Assembly: GCA_963851415.1 (NCBI GenBank)
Contig: CAWKPF010000002.1
Location: 2,728,001 to 2,792,000 of the forward strand
DNA from: CAWKPF01 sp963851415
GTDB lineage: Bacteria > Acidobacteriota > Thermoanaerobaculia > Multivoradales > Multivoraceae
Direction of reading: 5' to 3'
DNA: 64,000 nucleotides
Positions within the stretch are counted from its first letter, which is position 1, and each line of letters begins with the position of its first letter. A program made the translations under genes and the position numbers. This document shows positions 42,822 to 51,854 of the stretch, one piece after another. The notes beneath the pieces were generated by a model. That model saw nothing but the letters and a program-made list of their open reading frames with translations. It ran no database searches and was not told the origin of the DNA.

Positions 42822-43600
42822 CGACGTACGCACTCGTGCTGTCGTATCGCGGCACCGACTATGCTGGATGGCAGCGCCAGCCCAATGCGGTGACCGTGCA
42901 GGAAGTGGTCGAGACGGCGCTCGCGGAGGTGCTCGGGGAACCGGTCAGAGTGGTCGGATCGGGCCGAACCGATGCGGGGGTTCATGCTCGCGGGCAGGTG
43001 GCTCATCTTCGTTTGGGAAGGGACTTTCCCGAGTCCGCACTCACCCACGCCACCAACAAGGTGCTTCCGGAGGCGGTGCGAGTCCTGAGCACGCATCGAA
43101 TGATCGAGGAGTTCCATGCACAGCGTGATGCTTTGGCCAAGGAATATCGTTACCGGCTCCGCAGCGAGCCCGTGCTGTCTCCGATCGACTCCCCGTTCTG
43201 CGTTCGGCTGGCTTCGTCGGTGGACATCGAGGCGCTCGAGCGCTGCGCCGATCGGTTGGTGGGTCGCCACGACTGGAGCGCTTTCGCCAAGAGCGGAGGC
43301 TCTCACGATGATCCCTGGCGGCGGGTCGACACGGCTGCCTGGCACAGTTGCGGTCCCGAGATCCAGTTTCGCATTCGGGGGGAGGGCTTCCTGCGGGGCA
43401 TGGTGCGTGCTCTGGTCGGCACCATGCTGGAAGTGGGCCGCGGTCGGCGAAGTCTGGCCTCCTTCGAGTCGCTCGTGGGGGGCTCCGAGCGCTCGAGCGC
43501 GGGTCCCAACGCGCCAGCCAGAGGTCTGGTCCTGCACCGCGTCGACTACGCGCCTTCGAGCTTCGCCGACCCGGTCCCGGGCTCATCGGAGCGGGAATGA
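42818..43600 (+). CDS. truA: tRNA pseudouridine(38-40) synthase
   Basis: 260 residues, starting at GTG overlapping the previous stop. Catalytic Asp52 is in GSGRTDAGVHA. Other signatures: YAGWQRQPNAVTVQEVVETAL, FHAQRDALAKEYRYRLRSE and GEGFLRGMVRALVGTMLEVG. Modifies positions 38-40 of many tRNAs. Reading further upstream of the GTG would run into the GT-C gene without homology. Confidence 0.95.
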   Translation: MTTYALVLSYRGTDYAGWQRQPNAVTVQEVVETALAEVLGEPVRVVGSGRTDAGVHARGQVAHLRLGRDFPESALTHATNKVLPEAVRVLSTHRMIEEFHAQRDALAKEYRYRLRSEPVLSPIDSPFCVRLASSVDIEALERCADRLVGRHDWSAFAKSGGSHDDPWRRVDTAAWHSCGPEIQFRIRGEGFLRGMVRALVGTMLEVGRGRRSLASFESLVGGSERSSAGPNAPARGLVLHRVDYAPSSFADPVPGSSERE

Positions 43601-43658
43601 CCCGTGCGGCGAGGCCGAAGGGCGCGGGTGAGGCTTGTGATACCTTCCCCCGGCGCTG

Positions 43659-44522
43659 ATGTCTGGGTCTCTACAACGGCTCGTCACGGGAGTGGTCGGT
43701 GCAGCGATTGCGGTGGCTGCGATCTTCACGCTCCCCTCCTGGCTCTTCCTGGCACTGATGGCAGGGGTGGCGCTGGTCGGTGTGCGCGAATACGCCCAGT
43801 TCGTCCGCGCGATTGCATCGAAGGCACCGACGATCGTGCTCTACCCGATCGTGGGCGCGGGTGTAGTGACGTTTGGCTGGCTCCTCTCGGCGCTGGTCAC
43901 CAACGACGCCGGGAGCCCCGGGCCTCTGGCGTCGGCGCTAGCGATTCTCGCGGCTTTGGCGCTGGCCATGGTCTGCGGATTGGCAGTGCTGCTGGTGAGC
44001 ACTCCGATGGATCAGGCCTTCGCTGCCATTGGCCTGCTTTCGCTGGGTGCCGGATACCTGATCGCCCCGACAGTCAGCCTGTACGCTCTGCGTGAGATCG
44101 ATGCCTGGCTCTTGTTCCTGTTGGCCGCGATCATCTGGATGGGAGACAGCGCGGCCTACTATGGCGGAAAGACGATGGGGCGCCACAAGTTGGCGCCGGT
44201 GGTCAGCCCCAAGAAGACCTGGGAAGGGGCGGCATTCGGGCTGGCGGGCAGTCTCGTGGTGGTCGTTACTTGGAGCCAGCTTCGGCTCGGAGTGGTCTCA
44301 CCGGCCGTGATGCTCGCCGGGACCCTGACGGCCATCGGCGGTCAGCTCGGGGATCTGGTCGAGTCCGTGATGAAGCGCAGCAGCGGCATCAAGGACTCCG
44401 GTACGATCCTTCCCGGTCATGGCGGAATCCTCGACCGCATGGATGCGTTGTTCTACGGTGCGGTGGTGCTGCTGACCGCAGTTCTACTGGCCGGGCCGAC
44501 GCGTTTCACTCCCTCCCCCTGA
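43659..44522 (+). CDS. cdsA: phosphatidate cytidylyltransferase
   Basis: 287 residues, eight or so membrane helices. Makes CDP-diacylglycerol. The C-terminal CdsA signature is present: SVMKRSSGIKDSGTILPGHGGILDRMDALF, with the family SxKRxxxxKDxxxxxPGHGGxxDRxD pattern. WMGDSAAYYGGKTMGRHKLAPVVSPKKTWEG is also conserved. ATG follows a short gap after truA. Directly before rseP, though dxr, often found between them, is absent. Confidence 0.94.
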   Translation: MSGSLQRLVTGVVGAAIAVAAIFTLPSWLFLALMAGVALVGVREYAQFVRAIASKAPTIVLYPIVGAGVVTFGWLLSALVTNDAGSPGPLASALAILAALALAMVCGLAVLLVSTPMDQAFAAIGLLSLGAGYLIAPTVSLYALREIDAWLLFLLAAIIWMGDSAAYYGGKTMGRHKLAPVVSPKKTWEGAAFGLAGSLVVVVTWSQLRLGVVSPAVMLAGTLTAIGGQLGDLVESVMKRSSGIKDSGTILPGHGGILDRMDALFYGAVVLLTAVLLAGPTRFTPSP

Positions 44523-44675
44523 AGGCCCGGGCTCCCCTTGGAGGGCCCTGATTCGCCCTGAAGACGGGGTGCTGTACGCGGGGGCCGCGCCGGGTCTTCG
44601 CCATCGGGAAGCCGACCCCCTGGGTCATAATACGAGAATTGTTCTGCGCTCCCCCCCTCTGCCTCTCTCGAGATC

Positions 44676-46034
44676 ATGCTGCAACAAATCCTGAGCAATA
44701 CCCTGGCCTTCCTCTTCGCGGTCGGGATCATCATCTTCGTCCACGAGGCAGGCCATTACGTGGTGGCGAAGCTCTGCGGCGTACGAGTCCTGACCTTCTC
44801 GCTCGGTTTCGGCCGACGTCTCTGGGGGTTCCGGCGAGGTGACACCGACTATCGCGTGTCCCTGATTCCTCTCGGTGGGTATGTCGCGTTCGCGGGGCAG
44901 GATCCGACCGAGCCGAATCATCGAGCCGACGACTACCTGGCGCAGCCGCGCTGGCAGCGAGTGTTGATTCTGCTGGCAGGCCCGATGATGAATCTCCTCC
45001 TGGCCGTGGGGCTCGTGGCGGCGGTCTACATGGCGGGGACACAGATCGTCAATCAGCGGGATCTCGATACGGAGATCGGTTTCGTGGCGGAAGGATCCCC
45101 CGCCGAGCAGGCCGGTCTCGTGGCAGGCGATCGGATCGTATCGATCGACGGGGAGAGCGTCTCGGATTGGCAGCAGGTCTCGATGACGATCATCACGTCG
45201 CCCGGACGTGAGTTGAACGTGGCCTACGAGCGGGACGGGGCCATCGTCGAGACCCGCTTCACACCGATCGTTCTCCCGAAGTACGAACTGGGAGAAGCGG
45301 GAATTCGTCCGGCATCGCTGCCTCGAATTGCCGCGGTGGTCGAGGACACGCCCGCTGAACGGGCCGGTTTCCAGTATGCGGACGCGCTGCTGAGAGTGGA
45401 CGGGCGAGCGATTGTGGGGGTGGAGGACTTCACTGCCTATGTGGGACCGCGGGCGGGCCAGACCCTGGAGGTCGAAGTCGAGCGCGACGGAGAACCGCTG
45501 AGGCTCGAGGTGACCCCCGAGGACATTGACGGCAAGGGGACCATCGGGGTCTACATCAGCCGTTTCGAGTTCCAGAAGCTGGGGCCGGTAGAGGCCCTGC
45601 GCGAGTCGGTGCGCTACAACATCGACACGACCAAGGAGATCGGAGCCTTTCTTGGAAAGATCTTCGAGCGCCGGATCTCGGCCCAGAGCGCGATCGGGGG
45701 ACCGATTCAGATCGCGTCCTTCAGCGGTGCCGCGGCGAGATCCGGAATGCGCGAGCTGGCCTTCTTCATGGCGATGATCAGCTTGAATCTGGCCCTGCTC
45801 AACATGTTGCCGATCCCGATCCTCGACGGTGGCCAGATTCTGATTCTGCTGGTCGAGAGCACACTGCGGCGCGACCTCTCGCTGCAGATGAAGGAGCGAC
45901 TGATGCAGGTCGGGCTCGTGGTGATCGTGTCTTTGATGGCGATGGCGATCTATTTCGATCTCTCCAAGAGCCTCGCGCCCGTGCAAGAGATGCCGTCGGG
46001 CGAGCTCCCCGGCGGGGAGGCTCAGGAGCCCTAG
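44676..46034 (+). CDS. rseP: RseP-type site-2 protease
   Basis: 452 residues, zinc intramembrane protease. HEAGH (His23, Glu24, His27) lies in the first membrane helix; two tandem PDZ domains (about 120-290) read SPAEQAGLVAGDRIVSIDGESV and TPAERAGFQYADALLRVDGRAI; the third zinc ligand is in MLPIPILDGGQ (Asp). Cleaves anti-sigma factors in envelope-stress signalling and may also clear signal peptides. Confidence 0.94.
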   Translation: MLQQILSNTLAFLFAVGIIIFVHEAGHYVVAKLCGVRVLTFSLGFGRRLWGFRRGDTDYRVSLIPLGGYVAFAGQDPTEPNHRADDYLAQPRWQRVLILLAGPMMNLLLAVGLVAAVYMAGTQIVNQRDLDTEIGFVAEGSPAEQAGLVAGDRIVSIDGESVSDWQQVSMTIITSPGRELNVAYERDGAIVETRFTPIVLPKYELGEAGIRPASLPRIAAVVEDTPAERAGFQYADALLRVDGRAIVGVEDFTAYVGPRAGQTLEVEVERDGEPLRLEVTPEDIDGKGTIGVYISRFEFQKLGPVEALRESVRYNIDTTKEIGAFLGKIFERRISAQSAIGGPIQIASFSGAAARSGMRELAFFMAMISLNLALLNMLPIPILDGGQILILLVESTLRRDLSLQMKERLMQVGLVVIVSLMAMAIYFDLSKSLAPVQEMPSGELPGGEAQEP

Positions 46035-46128
46035 CAGGCTCGACCGCGGAGCTCGATTTCGGGTGGGTCGAGGCCTCCGACCGAGGCGCTCGGTTGCACC
46101 TGCGCTCAGCACACCAGCACGAAGACCG

Positions 46129-47004
46129 CTAGCGTCTGCGCGCCAGAGCGCGGCGCAGGATCCTCAGGTCCGCCCGGTACCCCTCGAGTCGCTCGCCCTG
46201 GGGTGTCTCCAGAATCACCGGCAGGTTCACCAGCGACGGGTCGCGAATCAGATGACACAGTGCGCGGGTGCCGATCTTGCCCCGGCCCAGGTTGGCATGC
46301 CGGTCGCGTCGAGAGGCCAGCTCGCCAAGGGAGTCGTTCATGTGCACGGCGCCAAGCCGATCGATGCCGATGTCGGCCTTCACCCGGTCGAGAAAGTCAT
46401 GCCACCCGGCTCGACGGTGGATCGGGTAGCCGGCAGCGTAGGCATGACAGGTATCGATGCAGATTCCCAGTCGATCGCTCGGTAGTTGACACCCCGAGAG
46501 AAGAGCGGCGAGGTCGCCGAGCGAGCCGCCGAGGAGAGACCCCTGGCCTGCGGTGTTCTCGAGCAGTAGGCGCACACCCGGGACTCGCTCCAGCGATCGC
46601 TCGATCACCTTCGCCGCTGCGGCGATGGCCCGGTCGGGCTCGGTGGAGTGACGGGCCCCCGGATGGAGCACCAGAGCGTCGATGCCGAGCGCCGCACAAC
46701 GCTCGAGCTCGTCGACCAGCGCTCGCTCTGAGCGCTTGCGCAGCGCTCGGTCCGGAGACGCTACGTTGATCAGGTAGGAGGCGTGGGCCAGTACCGGGTC
46801 GATTCCCCGGTGGGTTCGTCGTTCTCGGAAGGACTCGACCTCTTCGGCCGTGAGTGGACGTTGCTGCCAGCGATTGGCGTTCTTGACGAAGATCTGCATG
46901 GTGTCGAGGCCGAGCTCGGAGGCTCGTTCGCAGGCGCGGCTCGGACCTCCGGCGACAGAGACGTGCGCTCCCAATCGGGGTCGTTTGCAGGGCTGTGTGA
47001 TCAA
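46129..47004 (-). CDS. nfo: endonuclease IV, AP endonuclease
   Basis: 291 residues, TIM-barrel zinc enzyme acting on abasic sites. Signatures: RLGAHVSVAGGPSRACERA, DTMQIFVKNANRW, LHPGARH, LLENTAGQGSLLGGSLGDLAALL, GICIDTCHAYAAGYP and AVHMNDSLGELASRRDRHANLGRGKIG. Metal ligands (H, E, D, H) are all present in these motifs. Convergent with rseP. Confidence 0.96.
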   Translation of the reverse strand: MITQPCKRPRLGAHVSVAGGPSRACERASELGLDTMQIFVKNANRWQQRPLTAEEVESFRERRTHRGIDPVLAHASYLINVASPDRALRKRSERALVDELERCAALGIDALVLHPGARHSTEPDRAIAAAAKVIERSLERVPGVRLLLENTAGQGSLLGGSLGDLAALLSGCQLPSDRLGICIDTCHAYAAGYPIHRRAGWHDFLDRVKADIGIDRLGAVHMNDSLGELASRRDRHANLGRGKIGTRALCHLIRDPSLVNLPVILETPQGERLEGYRADLRILRRALARRR

Positions 47005-47121
47005 CGGAGGATCCTCGTCTCGAAGTTCGACGTGTTGTGGGAGGCGATCGGTCCCGAGTCGGGTACGCAGGGGAGAACGGGGCGCCCACCGGTGACCGGC
47101 ACCCTGTTAGTATGGCGCCGC

Positions 47122-47868
47122 ATGTGGAGCAAACTCGGGCGCCTGGCGCTCTACCTCGGCTATGCCGCGGCCCTGGTGGTGGTGTTCGCGCTCAGCGCGT
47201 ACTTCGCCTTCAATCAATTCGTTCGCCGCGGAGCGATGCCTGCGCCTGACTTGATCGGGCTGCCGCTGGCGGACGCGGAGACCCTCCTTCTCGACCAGGG
47301 GCTGGAGATGCGGTGGCTGGAACGGGAGGATCGCTTCGATGAGTCGGTGCCCGCGGGCCTGGTGCTCCAGCAGTCGCCCTCGCCCGGCGGAGTGGTCAAG
47401 AGAGGCTCCAGGGTCAAGGTGATTCTCTCTCGGGGGCAGCAATTGGTGGAGGTTCCGGAGCTGGGTGGGCTTGCGGCTCAAGCGGCGCAGGTGAACCTGG
47501 CCGCGGTCGGACTGACCCTCGGGAGGCGGGGCAATGTCTTCCATGACCGGGGGACTCCCGGCACGGTGATCTTCCAGAGCCCGCCACCGGGTTCCGAGGT
47601 CGATCGCTCGACAGCCGTTGACGTACTCGTCTCCGTGGACAATCCGACCCAGGTCTATGTGATGCCCGATCTGGTCTACCGGCGGGACATCGAGGTGCGA
47701 CAGTTCTTCCGAGAGCGCGGATTCCGGCTCGGCAGCATCAAGTACGAGCCCTACGAAGGAGTCGCGGAGGGTGTGATCCTGCGTCAGTATCCTCAAGCCG
47801 GCCATCCGCTGCATCGTGACGAACCGATTTCACTCGTGGTGGCAGCCAACGTCGAAGACGAGATTTGA
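47122..47868 (+). CDS. PASTA-repeat membrane protein
   Basis: 248 residues: N-terminal membrane helix (LGYAAALVVVFALSAYFAF), then three PASTA repeats, each with the P-D/L...G....A...L start: MPAPDLIGLPLADAETLLLDQGLEMR, VEVPELGGLAAQAAQVNLAAVGLTL and MPDLVYRRDIEVRQFFRERGFRLG. PASTA domains bind muropeptide or beta-lactam-like ligands in wall-sensing kinases; here there is no kinase domain. A wall-interaction role fits the amidase and transglycosylase genes of the window. Confidence 0.88.
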   Translation: MWSKLGRLALYLGYAAALVVVFALSAYFAFNQFVRRGAMPAPDLIGLPLADAETLLLDQGLEMRWLEREDRFDESVPAGLVLQQSPSPGGVVKRGSRVKVILSRGQQLVEVPELGGLAAQAAQVNLAAVGLTLGRRGNVFHDRGTPGTVIFQSPPPGSEVDRSTAVDVLVSVDNPTQVYVMPDLVYRRDIEVRQFFRERGFRLGSIKYEPYEGVAEGVILRQYPQAGHPLHRDEPISLVVAANVEDEI

Positions 47869-47876
47869 GTCGAATC

Positions 47877-48551
47877 ATGAGACTTGCGCCTTCCATCCTG
47901 GCCTCCGATCTGGCCGATTTCGCCGGCGCGCTCGAGTGCTGCGAGCGCGGCGGCGCAGAGCTGGTGCACGTGGACGTCATGGACGGGCATTTCGTTCCCA
48001 ATCTGACCTTCGGGCCGCCCGTCATCGAGGCGCTGAAAAGACGGACCCAGCTCCCGCTCGATGTGCACCTGATGGTCGCCGAGCCGGAGCGGCTCCTCGA
48101 GCCGACGCTGGACGCAGGGGCGGCCTGGGTCTCGATACACTGGGAGGCGACCTGTCATCTGGATCGGGCCATCCGCTACATCCAAGAGCGCGGTGCAAGG
48201 GCCGGAGTCGTCCTCAATCCGGCGACTCCGGTGGAGGTTCTGACCGATATCCTCCCCTCTCTGGACTTCGTGCTCCTGATGTCGGTCAATCCCGGCTTCG
48301 CCGGGCAGCCGTTTCTGCCCTACGTGCTCGACAAGGTCCGTCGGCTCAGGCGCTGGTTGGCCGAGCGCGAACTCACCGTCGACATCGAGCTGGACGGAGG
48401 TGTCAGCGGCGAGAACCTGGAGCGGGTCATGGCGGCCGGCGTCGATGTCGCAGTGATCGGTTCGGGGATTTTCGCCAAGACCGATCCGCAAGCAACCCTG
48501 ACCGAGCTGGTGGCTCGCGCGTCGTCTCCGGCGACCCCGGCTCGTCGCTGA
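47877..48551 (+). CDS. rpe: ribulose-phosphate 3-epimerase
   Basis: 224 residues, TIM-barrel epimerase of the pentose-phosphate pathway. Begins MRLAPSILASDLADFAGALECCERGGAELVHVDVMDGHFVPNLTFGPPVI; DVHLMVAEPE, LLMSVNPGFAGQPFLPYVLDKV and DIELDGGVSGENLERVMAAGVDVAVIGSGIF carry the metal His/Asp residues. I start at ATG 47877. 8 bases after the PASTA gene. Confidence 0.96.
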   Translation: MRLAPSILASDLADFAGALECCERGGAELVHVDVMDGHFVPNLTFGPPVIEALKRRTQLPLDVHLMVAEPERLLEPTLDAGAAWVSIHWEATCHLDRAIRYIQERGARAGVVLNPATPVEVLTDILPSLDFVLLMSVNPGFAGQPFLPYVLDKVRRLRRWLAERELTVDIELDGGVSGENLERVMAAGVDVAVIGSGIFAKTDPQATLTELVARASSPATPARR

Positions 48552-48579
48552 TTCGTCCCTCATCCCCCCGAATGGACTC

Positions 48580-49446
48580 ATGATTCGATTTCTTCCTTCT
48601 CGTTGCTCCCTGGTCCTCCTTTGCGCTGCGAGCGTCCTGCTCGCTGCCTGTGGCGGCAGCCGAGACGATCCGATTCTGCGGTTGTCAGCTTCGGAGGCCC
48701 TCGAGGAGGGGCGCCGCTTGATGGCGGAGAAGAAGTACTCACAGGCAAGGGAGTACCTGATCCATGCCTTCGAGGTGGAGCCCAACTCGGCCGAGGGGCG
48801 CGAGGGCCTCCTATTGGCAGCAGATGCTCTCTTCTTCGCTGGAGGATCCGACAGCCTGATCGAAGCCGAGACACGGTATCGCGACTACCTGAATCGGTTC
48901 CCGACCAGTCCCAAATCCGCCCACGCGCAGTACCAGATTGCCGCGACCCTGGCACGTCGCATGGAGAAACCGGATCGAGATCAGGCGACGACGCGCAAGG
49001 CGCTGAGCTCCTACGAGGACCTGATGCGCCTCTATCCGACAAGCCCCGAGGCAGGGCTCGCGCGTGAAGAGATCTCGGCAGTGTACGACCGTCTCGCTCA
49101 GCACGAGGTGGTGGTCGCCCGCTTCTACATGCGGTACGCCTGCAGTCGTGGAGCGTCGCGTGTCTGCGTGGCTGGCGCCGATCGCCTCGAAGGCGTTTTG
49201 GAGGACTACCCGAACTTCAGCGAGAAGGACCGCGTGTATTTCCTGCTCTGCCGCGTGTACTCGTACCTGGATCGTCCGGAGGATCAGGCCGACGCCTGTG
49301 GTCGTTTGCGTGAGGAATTTCCGGAGAGCCGCTATGTCTCGAAGATACCCAAGAAGTCCGAACGAAAGGCGCGTGATGCCGATGAAGAGGGTGGTTCCAG
49401 CGAGGATTCTTCTGCTTCTGGGCCTGATTCCGATCCTGGGCTGTAG
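48580..49446 (+). CDS. bamD: BamD-like outer-membrane assembly lipoprotein
   Basis: 288 residues. Signal with lipobox LLAACG (Cys24). TPR region YSQAREYLIHAFEVEPNSAEGREGLLLAADALFFAGGSDSLIEAETRYRDYLNRFPTSPKSAHAQYQIA matches BamD/ComL (five TPRs). C-terminal tail is charged and low-complexity. BamD is an essential accessory of beta-barrel folding by BamA. The last 71 bases overlap the next gene out of frame. Confidence 0.86.
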   Translation: MIRFLPSRCSLVLLCAASVLLAACGGSRDDPILRLSASEALEEGRRLMAEKKYSQAREYLIHAFEVEPNSAEGREGLLLAADALFFAGGSDSLIEAETRYRDYLNRFPTSPKSAHAQYQIAATLARRMEKPDRDQATTRKALSSYEDLMRLYPTSPEAGLAREEISAVYDRLAQHEVVVARFYMRYACSRGASRVCVAGADRLEGVLEDYPNFSEKDRVYFLLCRVYSYLDRPEDQADACGRLREEFPESRYVSKIPKKSERKARDADEEGGSSEDSSASGPDSDPGL

Positions 49447-50197
49447 TGGCGCCACGCTGTCGAGCAGTAGCGATCTCGAGCAGGAGATCCGTGAGCTCAA
49501 GGCTCGGGTGATCGAACTGCAGAGAAAGGCGGCGGTGAGTGAGGTCGAGATGACTCGGCTGCGCTCCCAGTTGATGGACCTCGAGGCCCGGACGGGTGGC
49601 TCCGCGGGCTCGACATCCGCGGGAGCGAGCCGGTCCGAAGTGTCGCCGCGAGTGGAAGAGCCGCGTCCGGCCGAGGACTCTCCTCCACCCACGCTACCCG
49701 TGGCGGTCGCGGTCGTGGAAGAGACCGATCTCGACGACGATTCGCCCACGGTTTCGACGGTGGACCTCTTCGAGGAGGCACCGGCAGCGTCCCCGTCCGG
49801 CGACCCGCCGGCGGCAGAGCTCCCTGACGCCGGCCAGGCGCTCTACGATCGGGGCTACACCCTCTACCATCAGGGAGAGTATCTCGATGCGGAGGCGGCG
49901 TTCCTGAGGTTCCTGGAGAGCTTCGCGGACAGCGATCTGGCCGACAACGCTCAGTACTGGATCGGGGAGTGCCGTTTCTCGCGCCAGGACCTGCGGGGAG
50001 CGCTGTCGGCCTTTCGGGAAACGATCAATCGCTATCCCGAGGGCAACAAGGTACCGGATGCGCTCCTCAAGTCAGGGCAGGTGCTCGAAGAGTTGGGAGA
50101 CGAGAGCAGTGCCCGCGCCAGCTATCGAGAGGTCCAGCGTCGCTTTCCCCAGAGCGCTGCTGCCGTAGTGGCCAGCGAGCGCCTGAAGACGCTCTGA
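49376..50197 (+). CDS. CpoB/YbgF-like coiled-coil TPR lipoprotein
   Basis: 273 residues. Signal with lipobox ILGC (Cys23); coiled coil at about 31-72 (LEQEIRELKARVIELQRKAAVSEVEMTRLRSQLMDLEAR), a Pro/Ser/Glu linker, then TPR from about 145: AGQALYDRGYTLYHQGEYLDAEAAFLRFLESFADSDLADNAQYWIGECRFSRQDLRGALSAFRETINRYPEGNKVPDAL. This is the typical YbgF/CpoB layout that coordinates wall synthesis with outer-membrane constriction. ATG 49376 chosen (AAGG upstream); ATG 49382 is equally plausible. The other Tol-Pal genes are not in the window. Confidence 0.84.
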   Translation: MPMKRVVPARILLLLGLIPILGCSGATLSSSSDLEQEIRELKARVIELQRKAAVSEVEMTRLRSQLMDLEARTGGSAGSTSAGASRSEVSPRVEEPRPAEDSPPPTLPVAVAVVEETDLDDDSPTVSTVDLFEEAPAASPSGDPPAAELPDAGQALYDRGYTLYHQGEYLDAEAAFLRFLESFADSDLADNAQYWIGECRFSRQDLRGALSAFRETINRYPEGNKVPDALLKSGQVLEELGDESSARASYREVQRRFPQSAAAVVASERLKTL

Positions 50198-50537
50198 GGC
50201 CCCTCTCCCGGGCTCTGAGCTCCGGGTGAAAGGTCGAACGGGGGCGGTTCTTCCGGGAGCCCAAGGCGGCCGAACCGAGATTCTGTGCCGCGAGGGCTTC
50301 GCTAAAAGGCGAAGAATCTGTAGAATCGGGCTTCCGGGAGCCCGGGGGCTCGGAATCCCTCTCCCGGAGCGGAGCTCGCTTGGCGTAAGTATCGACCTTC
50401 GTTGAGCTTTCGCCGATTCGTTTCTTGACAGTGCCGAGGTCGGTGGCTACTGTGGCTGGATGCCCATTAGCCTCTTGCGCATGGGCGAAATTCATTTGCG
50501 TGTGAAATGCACGCACCCCTGGGGGAGGAATCCTGGG
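50198..50537 (+). other. 340-base intergenic region before the LysM gene
   Basis: Contains no gene. It has a CCCGG / CCGGG inverted repeat just after the CpoB stop, two copies of CTTCCGGGAGCCC (50250-50262 and 50331-50343), a CTTCGC / GCGAAG hairpin (50297-50314) and a good promoter at 50425-50453. Probably a transcription boundary between two units. Confidence 0.6.
50425..50453 (+). promoter_or_regulatory. sigma-70-type promoter for the LysM gene
   Basis: TTGACA, 17-base spacer, TACTGT. The -35 is a perfect consensus. Leader of about 80 bases before ATG 50538. Confidence 0.65.
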
Positions 50538-51719
50538 ATGAGAACCGTACGATCGATCTGGTCCGCCATTTTTCTGACCAGCGTTCTCTCGAGCGCGGTA
50601 GTGACCGCGGGGTTCGCGCAGAGCCCACCCAAGGATCTCAAGCTGGTCAACGACCACTGGACCGCGTGGGACCCGCCGGCCGTGATCGAGGAGGGCGCCG
50701 AGGTCCACATCATCGTGCGCGGCGACACGCTCTGGGATCTGGCTGAGCGATTCTACGGAGATCCCTACCTGTGGCCGCAGATCTGGGAGCGCAACCAGTA
50801 CATTCTCGATTCTCATTGGATCTACCCGGGCGATCCCCTGGTGCTGGGACTCCGGGTCGAGACGGCCGAGGACGTTCTGGGTGAGCCCGGAGAGCTGGGT
50901 GGGGGTGAAGGGCAGGACGACGAGCGCTCGGCGATCTTCGGCCCGGGTGGCCAAAGTCGTTTCGTGCAGTTGGGGACCCCAGACGACATCTACTGCAGCG
51001 GATTCGTGGGCGCCCGAGAGGAGGAGTTCAGCTTCCAGATCACGGGCTCCGAATACCAGGCCCTGGGGCCGACCTTGCGACCCAACAACCGGGGTCGAGT
51101 GGTTGCATCCTTCCACAAGAGTGAGCCGGTCAAGGTCGGGATGAGCAATGGCGATCTCGTCTACGTCAACGGAGGTCGCTCCGCGGGAATCGCTCCCGGT
51201 GACACTTTCACGGCCGTCGATCCCGGAGCCCTGGTGACCCATCCGATTTCAGGGCAGATTTCGGGCCGAATGTACGAGTACCTCGGCTGGCTGAGAGTCC
51301 TCTCCGTGCAGGACGAAGGCGCCATCGCAGAGGTCGTCATGACCTGCTTGCCGATTCCCGTGGGCTCGGCCCTGATGCCCTTCGAAGAAGAGCCGATTCC
51401 GTCCGAGCGACGGACGCCACTTCGGCCGGTCAATCTTCCGGCTCCGGCAGAGGCACTGCAGGACGCGCCTGTCATCGTTCATGCCAAGTCGGGGCTGGTC
51501 ACTCTCGGAGAGGACCACGTCGTGTTCGTCGATCTCTCGGAGGCGGACGACGTGATTCCCGGAGATCAGTTCACGATCTATCGCATGAACAAACCGGGCA
51601 ATCCTCCGATCATTCTCGGAGAGTTGGCTATTCTGTCCGTGCACGCACAGAGCTCGGTCGCCAAGATCACGGAGTCGCGCTATCACATCTTCCCCGGGGA
51701 TCGACTCCTACCGAAGTAG
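50538..51719 (+). CDS. LysM-domain secreted protein
   Basis: 393 residues. Signal peptide about 1-28 (VVTAGFAQ). A LysM repeat from about 56: VIVRGDTLWDLAERFYGDPYLWPQIWERNQYILDSHWIYPGDPLVL, longer than a single standard LysM. Later beta-rich stretches (ERF-like, PGDTFTAVDPGALVTHPISGQISGRMYEYLGWLRVLSVQDEGAIAEV and ADDVIPGDQFTIYRMNKPGNPPIILGELAILSV) look like two further small beta barrels. Likely anchors or remodels peptidoglycan. GGGAGGAATCC precedes the ATG; a strong promoter and terminator flank it, so it is monocistronic. Confidence 0.85.
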   Translation: MRTVRSIWSAIFLTSVLSSAVVTAGFAQSPPKDLKLVNDHWTAWDPPAVIEEGAEVHIIVRGDTLWDLAERFYGDPYLWPQIWERNQYILDSHWIYPGDPLVLGLRVETAEDVLGEPGELGGGEGQDDERSAIFGPGGQSRFVQLGTPDDIYCSGFVGAREEEFSFQITGSEYQALGPTLRPNNRGRVVASFHKSEPVKVGMSNGDLVYVNGGRSAGIAPGDTFTAVDPGALVTHPISGQISGRMYEYLGWLRVLSVQDEGAIAEVVMTCLPIPVGSALMPFEEEPIPSERRTPLRPVNLPAPAEALQDAPVIVHAKSGLVTLGEDHVVFVDLSEADDVIPGDQFTIYRMNKPGNPPIILGELAILSVHAQSSVAKITESRYHIFPGDRLLPK

Positions 51720-51748
51720 AGCGACGCGACCGACGACCGCAGGACCCG

Positions 51749-51786
51749 ACGCGGCGGACTCCGGATGGAGCCGCCGCGTTCTTTCT
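51749..51786 (+). terminator. rho-independent terminator after the LysM gene
   Basis: ACGCGGCGG(A)CTCC, GGAT loop, GGAGCCGCCGCGT: a 13-bp stem with one bulged A, followed by TCTTTCT, 30 bases after the stop codon. Confidence 0.88.
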
Positions 51787-51854
51787 GGGAAGATCTTTGC
51801 CGAGCCCCTGTGGTATCGTCGTCGTCTTGTTCCCAACGACGACGGTGTGTGCAG

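Noticed and set aside
44615..44640. CATAAT near rseP as a promoter
   Set aside because: No -35 element at a suitable distance; rseP can be read with cdsA.
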